The notes under the pieces: generated by a model
Seen by the model: only the letters and a program-made list of their open reading frames with translations
The model's database searches: none
What the model was told of the DNA's origin: nothing
In this document: positions 19,501-25,530 of the stretch, in pieces
Layout: every line of letters begins with the position of its first letter
Numbering within the stretch: position 1 is the first letter of the stretch
Position numbers and translations under genes: made by a program
NCBI GenBank assembly: GCA_001898835.1
Contig: MKVM01000003.1
Coordinates: forward strand, 691,392 to 755,391
Length of the DNA stretch: 64,000 nt
DNA from: Micrococcales bacterium 72-143
GTDB taxonomy: Bacteria > Actinomycetota > Actinomycetes > Actinomycetales > Microbacteriaceae
Direction of reading: 5' to 3'

Positions 19501-21196
19501 CGGCGGCAACGCGCGCGACGAGGTGACGTTCTTCGAGACGGTGATCGACGGGCACACGACGGTCTACGGCGGGGCCGCCGCGGCGACCTCCGGGAACGAC
19601 GGCGACGACCTCGTCACGCTCACCCGCATCACGATCGTCCCCGGGGTGCACGCGGGCGACGGCGGCGACGACTTCGACGGTCTCGACGTGCCGAACTCCC
19701 TGCGGGTCGACGGGCAGAACGGTTCCAACCACGTCGAGGTGACCCTGTGGGGCATCGACGACCCCGACCACCACGAGACGCGCATCGAGGTCGTCGGCAC
19801 GGGAACCGACCCGCTCGCGATCAACACGCTGACCGTCAACGCCTCGGACGGGAACGACGTCGTGCTGCTGCGCGCCGTGACGCAGCTCGCCGGGCTGCCC
19901 GCGCGGCGTCCCGCGGTCGTCGCCGTCGCGAGCGGCGACAGCACGGTCGAGCGCGTCGCCTACGACCGCAGCGTGAACGGCAAGCTCACGGTCAACGGCC
20001 TGGACGGCGACGACCGCTTCGTGCTCGACGACACGAGCGCGCCCGCCACCATCAACGGCGGCGACGGCGACGACACCTTCCTCGTCGGCCAGTTCTACCT
20101 GAACCCGCGCACGGCGCCCTACGTCGACGCGCTCGACGCATTCGCGACGACCCTCACCGACCTGGGTTACCTCAGCAACGGCGTGAGCCGCCCGGCTGTG
20201 CTCTACGGTCAGGCGGGCAACGACCGCTTCGTCGTGAGCTCCAACCTCGCTGAGCTCCGCCTCGAGGCGGGCACGGGCGACGACGAGTTCGTGTTCATCA
20301 CGAGCACCGTCACCGACACGAGCGGCCCGGACCCCGTGACGGCCCCCGTCGGCCAGGGCTTCGTCTCGATCGACGCGGGCACCGGGCACTCGACGATCGT
20401 CGTGGAGGCGAGCGATCCGACCGCCGTGAACGTCGCCCCGGTGCTGCAGGACGTGCTGTGGTGGACCGTGAGCGGCCTCGGCCTCGCGCTCGACCTCTAC
20501 GGCTTCGCGGAGTACCCGGCGATCGCCCTGCCGCAGCCGGTCGCGCAGCCCTACGGGCTGCCGGGAGAGACGGATGTGCGCCTGATGTTCCGTGCGCTCG
20601 CGGCCGACATCACGCCCCCCTACGTGTTCCTCGGCCGCGGTGGCGACGGGCTCGTCATCATCACCGAGACCGGTGGCTGGACGAACGTCTCGCCGGCGGG
20701 GCCGCTCACCGACTCCTACACCGTGCGCCTCTCGCGCGCCGCGACGGCGACCGTCTACATCACCTTCACCTCCGCCTACGGCGCGGGCACCCCGTTCGCC
20801 GAGTTCTCCATCGACGGCGGCCTCACCTGGGTGCTGCGTGCGGTGCTCGCCATCGCGGCGGGCGACACCTCGGCGCACACCGTGCTCGTGCGGTGGGCCG
20901 GCGCGGTCAACACGCTCGCCGACCTCCCGCCGGGGGCGAGCGTCGTGACCATCAGCCACACGGTCGCGAGTGCGGATGCCGACTTCGACGGCACCGACGT
21001 GCGGAACGTCTACGTCAACCTCTTCAAGGATGCCTTCCTCGAGCCGACCGGCGGTGAGCCGGGCGGGCCGGGCGACCCCGGTGACCACCTCGCGCCGACG
21101 GGAGCATCGCCGCTGCAGCTCGCGCTCGTGGCGCTCCTCACGCTGCTCCTCGGCGCCGGATCGCTGCTCCTCGCGCGCCGTCGTCGCCTCTCCTGA
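2..21196 (+). CDS. Giant LAPTG-anchored beta-repeat adhesin-like protein (5' partial)
   Basis: The frame is open from base 2 to the TGA at 21194-21196, at least 7,064 residues. The start lies upstream, and Met/Val codons near 190 fall inside a repeat. The protein is almost wholly Ala, Gly, Thr, Ser, Val and Asp with alternating strand patterns. Residue numbers count from base 2. Order: tandem units of 390-440 residues (1-2500); shorter repeats of the AGVGVS..V..TxAxI type (2500-4000); further beta repeats; six HGF-type beta modules (about 3155-3300 and 4975-5350); short Cys pairs (NDCGNSC, NCSCGG) near 5600-5705; an Asp/Gly-rich RTX-like patch (6500-6770); a Calx-beta-like stretch (6870-7010); LAPTG, a hydrophobic helix and RRRR. 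The pattern resembles large filamentous adhesins (LktA-like, beta-strand-repeat proteins). Sortase anchoring is inferred from the signal; the adhesin role is inferred from architecture alone. The gene ends 94 bp before clpB. Confidence 0.88.
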   Translation, partial: VSAAAAVGVALSTVTAEALFTGSVSIVTTGAVTLDTAVNADAAATGDGSSTGGSASIGAGLGLVLARTVNRAVVPVGLAVTASGLTLRAGVADVGGDTTSTVTARSVAGAAGDVSFAGSLAIALVDHTTTAALESSVTLAGGDLVLDTDAAVAATATALPAGDGSVGGSVGIGAAVALVVLDVATESVLRGGVGVTGARDIALAADTTSSGSASARIGASGGVAVAPAVGIVLSTVTTRATIGTGGALAPGRDLSLAATQHATATAAGGASATSSGSAAVGIALGLVLATHEAAATLQRVVNAGRDLSLAATSISSASATGSASAGGAPAEGDPGAPDTTTPVDGKTGVDKQVAGQRGFADGVAGHNGMQTSGAAEPPSAATSDAPIAVAAAVGVVVSTVTARTVIDTMVPTLSAGGTVRLTTRAAADAASTADGSSTSPDGSASIGAGVALTLSELRNLAVVPATVVITAHGLEARAELAPDGGDDASTVAATASSGAAGKVSVAGSAAIALIDHQTVARVLGTLDLRGGDLLLSASSALVATVKALPVGAGSTASGSVGVGISFAFALVDDATTAEIGDGVAVTGARDVTLEATAASATSAEARMGAAGGGVTVTPAVALVLSNVSAVARVGAGALALGGSLRVASALHASASTTAGAEATGASSAAVGIGLGLTIATHSSLATLARNVVAGAALTLSATAVSAVSATGAASASGAPAETPADTSDADNDGKTGVDETVGAQRDHADTVAADRHLSGSGSTATPSAETSGGSVAVAAAVGIALSTVTARTDITSAVTSIEAGTAVTLASALNADVASAADGSATDGASAAIGAGVALSYAKHRNEAIVPATLTVRAHDLVVSATVAVDGADDTATITAAASSGAAGGVSVAGSVALVIVDQLTRAAVEGTVIASGGDVAITAASKVAATATALPVGAGSTSTGSVGIGVSFAFILLDDEVIAEVGDGVSITGARDLLLDASTRSSATAEARMGAEAPGSSGGSGGSGGSGSGSGRSSSGVAVVPAVALVLSNVTTTARVGTASGAPFAVARDLVIRATQHASATATGGATATAGSVAVGIGLGLTIAPHGATATLARNASAGRDIRLLATAISSASATGQASAAGAPEEETQDSDADGKGRKGVDKSVGSQRDYADSAATKNGVKGSGSAATPNAETSGGAVAIAAAVGVVISTVTVEAGVTSDVTLLDAGRTVELASAANADAASAADGSATDGGNAAIGAGVALTLAKVSNRAVIPAWLLVTATNLVLSATVAADAADHTATATAASTAGAAGGFSVAGSVAIVIVDQDAVAAVYGTVALNGGDLTATAASDLAVTVTALPAADGVSGKSVGIGVAFGLALVTDDVHALLADGVSVTGARDVTLAASAVVVSSVEARMGAAATNTSSSGGTGGTGGTGGSGSSGGVAVTPAIAIVISNITTDARIGLAAVDGAGAPVPLELTGSLTLTATQDATAGTTAGAKASASSAAIGVGLGLTIANHGALAELAREVDAGADITLRASSRSVATAAGEASASGNAPKGDEDNEDAKERTGVDKEVGTQRDYADTASTKYGAAGSGTAKSPNAKTSDGGVSIAAAIGIVISTVVVTSRVTTDVTLLTAGGTVTLASSANTDATSAADSSATQPASSGSGSGGGSGGTGGSGGSGSSSVAVGAAVALTISNVTNRSEVPAWLTVRAHALVVSATVTIVGTDDTSTVGAASASGAAASVSVAGSVAIAIVNQESYAGISGIVELTGGDATVTAASRLVSTVAALPVGRGAVTTGGSVGVGVSFALNLVLDETTAAIEADAVLTGAHNLTMSASARVDASTEARMGAAIVSSGSGSGGTGGTGGSGGSGGSGSSGGAAVAPSIAVTSSDVKTTVRIASLTGANLIELTGSLSAVATQRASVVTKATAEATGGSSASVGVSLALTLADHAVLARTDRNVTAGGGIEFGAVGSSHSESSAEASASGAKGKADNAGETAPSSQGTVGDKLGTQRTFANSTSASNGGKGVRNSSTNPGAKSSDGEVTVAAAIALTIADVSAIAELPDELTLTAGGAVVLRASQNADAISTADGTAVHATSAGIGAAVAINVLDLVNRAGLGQNTTVVANGFTASATMTDVDGDRVHTVTSTSESGAGSTDVAVAGSFALNVVTAQTQAVIPSTAVVDAGTGDVVLRAENLRADTATAKADAALAKSGKTGVGASVAINPVLDNVTRAEIEDGAVITGGHDVTIEAISADTVTTTVKAGSAGSSAAVSPAVGITIVQHTTIARIGSSAATWTVGGSIVVRARHDGSTTTTGDAKAVGDGVAVGAIIAVNVVDISTTAETLRSLSASGSITLAAHTATVAVAEAEASAQGKAIAGATESNSDEQAQNQVDNTPSTQGKGITLPSSSTQVNNGNSTANTQGGKKSDGVGLGAAVTVNWVTIDTLARIPADLTITAGGSVGVLAENGVSATAKATGTALKLPSGGGNSPNIGAAVALNYVDVVDRGMIGDRVVIHAGDTVSVTANTPSGLRNDFIAWGIAAAGGSGAGVAGSVAVQVLLLRNEATIGQDVAITTDGGVLLSASNPMGLQSVAASGALSTSSAGVGAGIVVNVIDTDTIARIGSTTSHPVTIDARGAISLSAISGIVALAVDPILGFAIPDVTAVALGGAASGSSAAVGGALIVDVVSITTRAELGDGASINQTVGSLPGQSLSLVAHDDTEFVELAGAIGLSAGSAGVGFALLVDVFNKDVRAVIGSNVRATVGGSVLVEAIARESFTMLAAGAAAASSAGVTGSFVVLIVNQGADSGTRAQILGGQATPSIVEAGGNMTLTAQDDVRDSLLFAGGVAAGGTAGVGVSTVVLVRTGKVDAGIAEYDRVVAKGSSGLSITATQSEDFEAIAVAGAAGGTAGVAGSATVAVHDNTTHAHIDRGVVVNGDNLGAMATQGVAVRASDRTTSLGAAGQLALGGTAGVGAGADVQVITKDTRAWIAPGAAVAANGNVTVDADSFEKLTSISAGGSGGGTVGVAVNAAVSVIDVTTRATVGEECAAANATASGCASSRTTVYAGGSVRIAANDALELDIIAGSLAVGGVAGVGAAAAVPVITKETVAFIGDNSIVRGLGQLGSGIRVSTGGFLVDPVDTRFTPQSAVQSDNQTIQLGYTHGLRDGQTVVYDAGGGTAIGGLTSGDSYVVHVVSPTAVRLSPVGGGAIITLVKGAATGQSHRLVDGRAAGLPASESPYFDPKAAGAVSGTTITLPYTLTPALQSGDSVIYSSGGGAPIGGLVDGGSYYVKVTGSGIQLTTQKCLTESSVPAGCTGTFIALDAAVSSGRGHSIVKQGAQPSPDPAATSGVRTVTPDADDDFVGVAVTATSSDDIAGVGVSAAISGTAGVGVGGSVNVVTNRTLAFVGRIAQVTAGSAGHPASVIVAAGHELSMLMVSAVAAGGTAGVGVSATVGVVDLDTDAELRQGAVVTSTADTVVAAHGRESMVAVAATASGGFVGVAGAVTVIVLDVHTHATLQRVTVDAGGSVVVDASDDTSIVVVAGGAAGGFVGVGIGVGVTSATKDTQAFVAAGAVIDADGAADPVGGILTGGFGGSAFGDFGLRPGFAGVAVQARSTQDVFGLTVALGAGAVGVAGAVTTTLLTVTTRAVVDSSASAPTRINLSSTPGAAQSVSITAANASRTLTVAGGIAAGAVGVSGGVDVGILAVSTQAYVGPSASIRVARDFSLSALASASITSFGLSVAGGAVGVAGAVSVWTFGTEAQDGYGDGNSNASALSPDGNDVRDDADATASGQGSHGYTSILQGAGSNTGSKADSHVGSAVGSANGGVAASTPGASLVGAAFSASDLPRGTSATIAADVVIVAGRDVAVRAEEANDYLGVAGAAAVGAGALGGSVAIANLRSNVDAGVSARVSITAGGNVAVAAVTTERTTGMAFAGAAGGVTLSGQFLVLNSDAVQTAHIDDTAVIPHAGGVVSADATADRRIEALGVGVGVGGVAIGAAVVITSPTGDTTARIGKVSIGAAGASGGLRVAASSTIDVPVRVYAVNAGLVGGVTAAGGVAPISGRTSATFDGTAILTGGATISATGRHTASVFMISVATGAYSAGASYATATISRDTVATLTANAIITAAGAVAVRANTRNAAQVSTNGGNLSGMGFSVMTPTATVSGATDALALGRIRGSGSVAVSATGQNRAVADAVLVAVSILGGGAGLQVTATVTQTARILARLASAETVVSSGGVLVSAAEATDGAGESIASAKARAGSGGGVSGAGFVADALFSAPVTAELQGTVVAGTGDTGATASSHRSAISSLFAVGVSGLGVSVSRARALILATAATTARVWNGTVTTGGAVVATAVSTQTADVDTDTIAIALGGASVTLPTARISAATTASLENPTTSVGGRFEATSHNHATVDANFVSITGVGFSDAGAVAVVDASAKTEATVLLAGQRFDAGAGDVTMTIGADNLVHASVDQGSGGGLNVNLLTTTATLDALTRGYIAAGTAVSRGFSLVNTTTSLVEADVTLLSIAFASGSGLKATAVQTGNADTIAEVAIGGGGLTASGTVVVSADATNTVHSALTTQGGSVIRGESTIVTSEGRSATRATFDGSVLDSTGATVSADADNTATADLTKRGGSLAEVAHVQAGAQLYAEAETAARFGTGALVVRSGGDVLVSAEARNTTNVTTDSLAAGLVGVGAGQPTSQIDNPTTAEFQGRLSGGATVGIRAVAANTATIRGGGLAAGLVGVSTLQPLAKISSTAKVTATLAAAARISSPLAAVSIRAESRNTATARAGAVGAGFVGVDAADPKARIENLTAAYVWGDIRGAADTVPGAKSLEVVVAGIDLATATLSSTGGGVVRAGTGSARAEVDSDVTLELGRAAAGSVPAGVIVVDGAITLTANQTPGAVSATESEGGGAVNVDTNSASVSNTPDLRLEILDGTKVTATGSIALTTGYNVNAPAVPDPSRYFQGVDAGTDRITLTAKHGFSTGMTVTYTSGGGAVTGGLAEGLAANVIVVDEYTIMLGSEFEGAQVDAGTNVIRFGRTYSYTDGTGAHTVFTPLPHGFTEGQRVVYRANGASIPGLVDGRAYLVHVVDDTGIQLFDPNAPMTPLVLIVAHIDDTADPDDPDDPVDTIGASNSYTDGQIVIYHAPAPAASFQGGYVDLQVDAGGNLVRNGTNFVTENNDTIYLGAHGFATGTEIVYSSGTAAPIPGLVNGAHYWVIRVDANRIRLADSYCRAMGAAGGAVCIVGYNDWDELVGYNDWDETVGTDGNGVPIVVHHHDPIYVHHHDPIYETVTALPISASVGDAEHKLFRMDQRPIDGLVDGGQYYVINASADSFQVSATKGGPAIDISVAGRWILDLIGSFVSGPVDLDAGTGTGRLVLDLGAFGSSAEKLTPIGASEPVPAGSYTTSATVRSSGGGAVNVGKARTSSYVDADIDIIIGAGARITSGADEAITDTGSFTITTDAYGDSQALSTNGGGGLVSVGNARAESTVYVDTVITIKTGAVLTSGWDLVIRPVTRGNVTGTASSSQGGLGAGVSAEANGVVDLQTTVDVDGSLIAEHLLTIAGYAQPNGSLDARANGAGLGADTSGNDCGNSCRLYAHAQVDIDVAGSTTVLQGDELRIIAVMGTDAAGNRGKLTSYAYSKAKALGADSDATARIDIDGGANIVFHSGVRLTGWESILIAAETRDLEANATSSANCSCGGGDTDSTARVSTSTTSKVTAEPSVLVQTYRLDVESTYIQGGRDVHAPADEAFIDGGSQSATAPTTGNRPIVWEADVVLHAADPQLVIDANGKILKSYNVVARHTSGGTVYAVGDHVDAGTVYVDQIVNLGGAIANFRINATGIGGDRNLTGTRGTFQLQPTFDFVHVYNWSDRSIRLSGIDVVNLVNLAATVSEWAYNEATVFRYTIRKADFVRTHVRVVNYPAGGASNDIVLAGEIYNPIGDVLVDNGNGDIVSQNPGALDIVANDVTLSARSGSVGVLGSTPANRVGIAVRLIEYRSGATGAELMHPIAISLEAAHDLVVDLQAYRRSTQTGALTWTIGRIVAGGTVDIAVLDSAVSTTAAAFLGHEIQDDVYDAPGASYGGLLSPPNGPSGRYSVYFFSGSYGAPLDQLPGGGGYSFDDAVLIAFDTDPAHAVATASAYVFTDVRAGEVISIHHDSTATVITLTVTSDVDADLPNPYVTGAWWSQSNGSGRIDLFTNGWIREHETTGDMLVGTIESTGDDVTLLADDALASIVDATGDADADVIGTHLTMTANGTIGAASDHLEIRSSNAARGWVVARAPHGIYLDQTTGDLVLRTVTATSSGIATGDVSLTALDGSIVNEVNDATARVVGVSIDLFATGGHIGSADGSADIRIDTAVAGRLVAEGEDGVHVTETSGPLTLLLAASSAGKVRITVPYAAGRTDADLILQATGDTVDGSRTIAVGGADAAGTVELRAGNDVLAPLGTRIRGDRVTVRTAYGQNPLAPVGTTAYFGGELTATGAVPYIQVFGGNARDEVTFFETVIDGHTTVYGGAAAATSGNDGDDLVTLTRITIVPGVHAGDGGDDFDGLDVPNSLRVDGQNGSNHVEVTLWGIDDPDHHETRIEVVGTGTDPLAINTLTVNASDGNDVVLLRAVTQLAGLPARRPAVVAVASGDSTVERVAYDRSVNGKLTVNGLDGDDRFVLDDTSAPATINGGDGDDTFLVGQFYLNPRTAPYVDALDAFATTLTDLGYLSNGVSRPAVLYGQAGNDRFVVSSNLAELRLEAGTGDDEFVFITSTVTDTSGPDPVTAPVGQGFVSIDAGTGHSTIVVEASDPTAVNVAPVLQDVLWWTVSGLGLALDLYGFAEYPAIALPQPVAQPYGLPGETDVRLMFRALAADITPPYVFLGRGGDGLVIITETGGWTNVSPAGPLTDSYTVRLSRAATATVYITFTSAYGAGTPFAEFSIDGGLTWVLRAVLAIAAGDTSAHTVLVRWAGAVNTLADLPPGASVVTISHTVASADADFDGTDVRNVYVNLFKDAFLEPTGGEPGGPGDPGDHLAPTGASPLQLALVALLTLLLGAGSLLLARRRRLS
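2999..5610 (+). repeat. Four Gly/Ser/Thr-rich linkers inserted at repeat positions
   Basis: Low-complexity coding stretches lie at about 2999-3062, 4226-4288, 4951-5022 and 5533-5610. They encode runs of GGS, GGT and GSG triplets. Three follow EARMGA-type sequence and one follows ADSSAT. The first two units in the window lack them at the same positions, so they look like later expansions within the repeats. Confidence 0.85.
7600..12000 (+). repeat. Shorter beta-strand repeats (AAGGTAGVGVS type)
   Basis: This stretch has many copies of a roughly 90-100-residue pattern: A(A/S)GGTAGVGVS, a hydrophobic strand, TxAxIxxxAxV, and a turn with GGxVxVxAxxxxxL. Clear copies lie near 8170, 8530, 8700, 8890, 9050, 9260, 10150, 10320, 10480, 10630, 10880 and 11060. 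It is consistent with an extended beta-solenoid rod; the fold is inferred from periodicity. Confidence 0.75.
9460..16060 (+). repeat. Six copies of an HGF / GGLVxGxxYYV beta module
   Basis: A distinct module of about 60-70 residues reads roughly as hGf..G..V.Y.sGGG..IxGLVdG..Y.V..v....I.L. Two copies are at about 9460-9660 and 9745-9990, and four more at about 14935-15110, 15170-15345, 15560-15720 and 15930-16060. Around 15750-15890 the last group is interrupted by two tandem peptide duplications, GYNDWDE twice and HHHDPIY twice. These modules differ from the flanking A/T/V-rich repeats and contain most of the Tyr and His in the protein. Confidence 0.8.
19600..20300 (+). other. Degenerate RTX-like Asp/Gly-rich calcium-binding patch
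   Basis: Short motifs such as GNDGDDLV, GDGGDDF, ASDGNDVV, GLDGDDRF, GGDGDDTF, GQAGNDRF and GTGDDEF recur over about 230 residues. They match the GGxGxD nonapeptide idea of haemolysin-type calcium-binding repeats but are irregularly spaced. Calcium binding is inferred. Confidence 0.6.
21089..21193 (+). other. C-terminal LAPTG cell-wall sorting signal
   Basis: LAPTG is encoded at 21089-21103, followed by about 23 hydrophobic residues and a final RRRRLS. LAxTG is the form recognised by class E sortases of high-GC Gram-positives. The upstream GGEPGGPGDPGD is a typical wall-spanning linker. No sortase gene is in the window. Confidence 0.88.
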
Positions 21197-21252
21197 CGGC
21201 CGAGGCACCGCATCCGAGATGCCCCGTGCATTTCGGCGCCCGCCGCGCTAAA

Positions 21253-21273
21253 CTTGAGTCACCACAACTCAAG
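21253..21273. promoter_or_regulatory. HspR operator (HAIR element) of clpB
   Basis: CTTGAGT (21253-21259), a 7-base spacer and ACTCAAG (21267-21273) form a perfect inverted repeat identical to the actinobacterial HAIR consensus bound by HspR. It overlaps a likely -10, TAAACT at 21249-21254, and lies 17 bases before the clpB ATG, so HspR binding should block transcription until heat shock. Confidence 0.92.
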
Positions 21274-21290
21274 TCTTATTCCGGAGAATC

Positions 21291-23462
21291 ATGGCCAACA
21301 TGCAGGGCGCTCCCTCCAGTCAGGAGGAGCCCAAGAGCGCTCTCGAGCAGTACGGCATCAACCTCACCGAGATCGCCAAGAGCGGCAAGCTCGACCCGGT
21401 GATCGGGCGGGATGCCGAGATCCGTCGGGTGAGCCAGGTGCTGACCCGACGCACCAAGAACAACCCGGTGCTCATCGGCGAGCCCGGCGTCGGCAAGACC
21501 GCCGTCGTCGAGGGGCTCGCCCAGCGCATCGTCGCGGGCGACGTCGCCGACTCGCTCAAGGGCAAGCAGCTCGTCTCCCTCGACCTCGCCGCTCTCGTCG
21601 CCGGCGCGAAGTACCGGGGCGAGTTCGAGGAGCGCCTCAAGGCCGTGCTCAAGGAGATCAACGACTCCGACGGCCAGGTCATCACCTTCATCGACGAGCT
21701 GCACACCCTCATGGGCGCGGGCGGCGGCGAGGGCTCGGTCGCGGCCGCCAACATGCTCAAGCCCATGCTCGCGCGCGGCGAGCTGCGCATGATCGGCGCG
21801 ACGACCCTCAACGAGTACCGCGAGTACATCGAGAAGGATGCCGCGCTCGAGCGCCGCTTCCAGCAGGTCTACGTGGGCGAGCCGTCCGTCGAGGACACCA
21901 TCGCCATCCTGCGCGGCCTCAAGGAGCGCTATGAGGCGCACCACAAGGTGGCGATCGCCGACAGCGCGCTCGTCGCCGCCGCCACCCTCTCGAACCGCTA
22001 CATCACGGCCCGCCAGCTGCCCGACAAGGCCATCGACCTCATCGACGAGGCCGCGTCGCGGCTCAAGATGGAGATCGACTCGAGCCCCGTCGAGATCGAC
22101 GAGCTCAAGCGCGCCGTCGACCGGCTCAAGATCGAGGAGCTCGCCCTCAAGAAGGAGAAGGACGCCGCCTCCAAGGAGCGTCTCGAGAAGCTGCGCACCG
22201 ACATGGCCGTCAGGGAGAAGCAGCTCGACGCGCTGCAGACGCGCTGGCAGGCCGAGAAGAGCTCGCTGCACAGCGTCGGCGACCTCAAGTCCCGTCTCAA
22301 CGACGCGCGCATCGAGCTCGACCGCGCGATGCGCGAGCAGCGCTACCAGGACGCGTCGAAGCTCAACTACGAGACGATCCCTGCGATCGAGTCGCAGCTG
22401 CTGCAGGCGGAGGCCATCGAGCAGCAGGGCCCCCGCATGGTGAACGACCAGGTGACCGACGAGGACATCGCCTCCGTCGTCGCCGCGTGGACCGGCATCC
22501 CGGTCGACAAGCTGCGGCAGGGCGAGACCGAGAAGCTGCTCGGGCTCGAGGCCGAGCTCGGCAAGCGCCTCATCGGCCAGCGGGACGCGGTGCGCGCGGT
22601 CTCCGAGGCGGTGCGCCGCACCCGCGCCGGCATCTCCGACCCCGACCGGCCCACCGGATCCTTCCTGTTCCTCGGCCCGACCGGCGTCGGCAAGACGGAG
22701 CTCGCGAAGGCGCTCGCCGCCTACCTCTTCGACGACGAGAAGGCGCTCGTGCGCATCGACATGTCGGAGTACGGCGAGAAGTTCGCCGTGTCGCGGCTCG
22801 TCGGCGCCCCTCCCGGCTACATCGGCTACGAGCAGGGCGGCCAGCTCACGGAGGCCGTGCGCCGCCGCCCCTACTCGGTGATCCTGCTCGACGAGGTCGA
22901 GAAGGCGCACCCCGAGGTGTTCGACGTGCTGCTGCAGGTGCTCGACGACGGGCGCCTCACCGACGGGCAGGGCCGCACGGTCGACTTCCGCAACACGATC
23001 CTCATCCTCACCTCGAACCTCGGCAGCCAGATCCTCGTCGACCGCGACCTCAGCTGGGAGAAGAAGCAGGAGGCGGTGCAGGAGCTCGTGCGGCAGGCGT
23101 TCAAGCCCGAGTTCGTGAACCGGCTCGACGACATCGTCGTGTTCGCGCCGCTGTCGGAGGCCGACCTGGGCCAGATCGTGTCGCTCTACGTCGACCGCCT
23201 CGAGCGCCGGCTCGCCGAGCGTCGCCTGCAGCTCGCGGTGACCCCGGATGCGCGTGCCTGGCTCGCGGAGCGCGGCTACGACCCGATCTACGGGGCGCGT
23301 CCGCTGCGTCGGCTCATGCAGCACGAGATCGACGACCGGCTCGCCCGGGCGCTGCTCGGCGGCGAGATCCGCGACGGCGACACCGTGCGGGTCGACCTCG
23401 AGCCGGGCGGGGACGGCCTCGCCGTGACGCGCTTCGACGACGTTCCCGCCTCCGCGGTCTGA
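21291..23462 (+). CDS. clpB: ClpB-type disaggregase lacking the N-terminal domain
   Basis: 723 residues; an AAA+ hexameric disaggregase acting with DnaK on heat-aggregated protein in the cytoplasm. The first nucleotide-binding domain has Walker A GEPGVGKT (63-70) and Walker B ITFIDE (131-136). A charged, coiled-coil middle region spans about 265-380. The second domain has GPTGVGKT (462-469), pore loop GYIGYE (509-514) and LLDEVEKAH (532-540). Full ClpB has about 860 residues; here the paired Clp-N repeats are absent and the protein starts just before [17 protein letters not shown], as in the short ClpB translation product. Start: ATG at 21291 with GGAG at 21283-21286. It is controlled by the HAIR operator immediately upstream. 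It ends 9 bp from the convergent acs stop, with a small CGCCT/AGGCG hairpin (23463-23478) between. Confidence 0.95.
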   Translation: MANMQGAPSSQEEPKSALEQYGINLTEIAKSGKLDPVIGRDAEIRRVSQVLTRRTKNNPVLIGEPGVGKTAVVEGLAQRIVAGDVADSLKGKQLVSLDLAALVAGAKYRGEFEERLKAVLKEINDSDGQVITFIDELHTLMGAGGGEGSVAAANMLKPMLARGELRMIGATTLNEYREYIEKDAALERRFQQVYVGEPSVEDTIAILRGLKERYEAHHKVAIADSALVAAATLSNRYITARQLPDKAIDLIDEAASRLKMEIDSSPVEIDELKRAVDRLKIEELALKKEKDAASKERLEKLRTDMAVREKQLDALQTRWQAEKSSLHSVGDLKSRLNDARIELDRAMREQRYQDASKLNYETIPAIESQLLQAEAIEQQGPRMVNDQVTDEDIASVVAAWTGIPVDKLRQGETEKLLGLEAELGKRLIGQRDAVRAVSEAVRRTRAGISDPDRPTGSFLFLGPTGVGKTELAKALAAYLFDDEKALVRIDMSEYGEKFAVSRLVGAPPGYIGYEQGGQLTEAVRRRPYSVILLDEVEKAHPEVFDVLLQVLDDGRLTDGQGRTVDFRNTILILTSNLGSQILVDRDLSWEKKQEAVQELVRQAFKPEFVNRLDDIVVFAPLSEADLGQIVSLYVDRLERRLAERRLQLAVTPDARAWLAERGYDPIYGARPLRRLMQHEIDDRLARALLGGEIRDGDTVRVDLEPGGDGLAVTRFDDVPASAV

Positions 23463-23471
23463 CGCCTCGGG

Positions 23472-25445
<1,974 letters not shown>

Positions 25446-25451
25446 CCGACG

Positions 25452-25457
25452 ACGCTA
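25452..25457 (-). promoter_or_regulatory. Leaderless -10 (TAGCGT) of acs
   Basis: On the minus strand TAGCGT is followed by six bases and the GTG start of acs. There is no Shine-Dalgarno sequence. The same geometry is seen before several other genes here. Confidence 0.5.
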
Positions 25458-25530
25458 TCCGCGCATCCGCCGCCGCCCGAATCCGGGCGCAACCTCGTGT
25501 CACATGCGACGGTGGCCGCGAGCCCCCGGA

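Noticed and set aside
19600..20300. RTX motifs as evidence of type I secretion
   Set aside because: The protein ends in LAPTG plus membrane anchor and the organism is a monoderm; Sec export with sortase anchoring fits better.
5309..21208. A 5,299-codon open frame on the minus strand opposite the giant gene
   Set aside because: It is Arg/Asp/Ala/Val-rich with no domain or repeat logic of its own and arises because GC-rich codons of the real gene contain almost no stop complements. The plus frame has a sorting signal and ordered repeats.
21276..23324. 682-codon minus-strand frame across clpB
   Set aside because: It is opposite a fully motif-supported ClpB and has Glu/Leu/Val-rich shadow composition.
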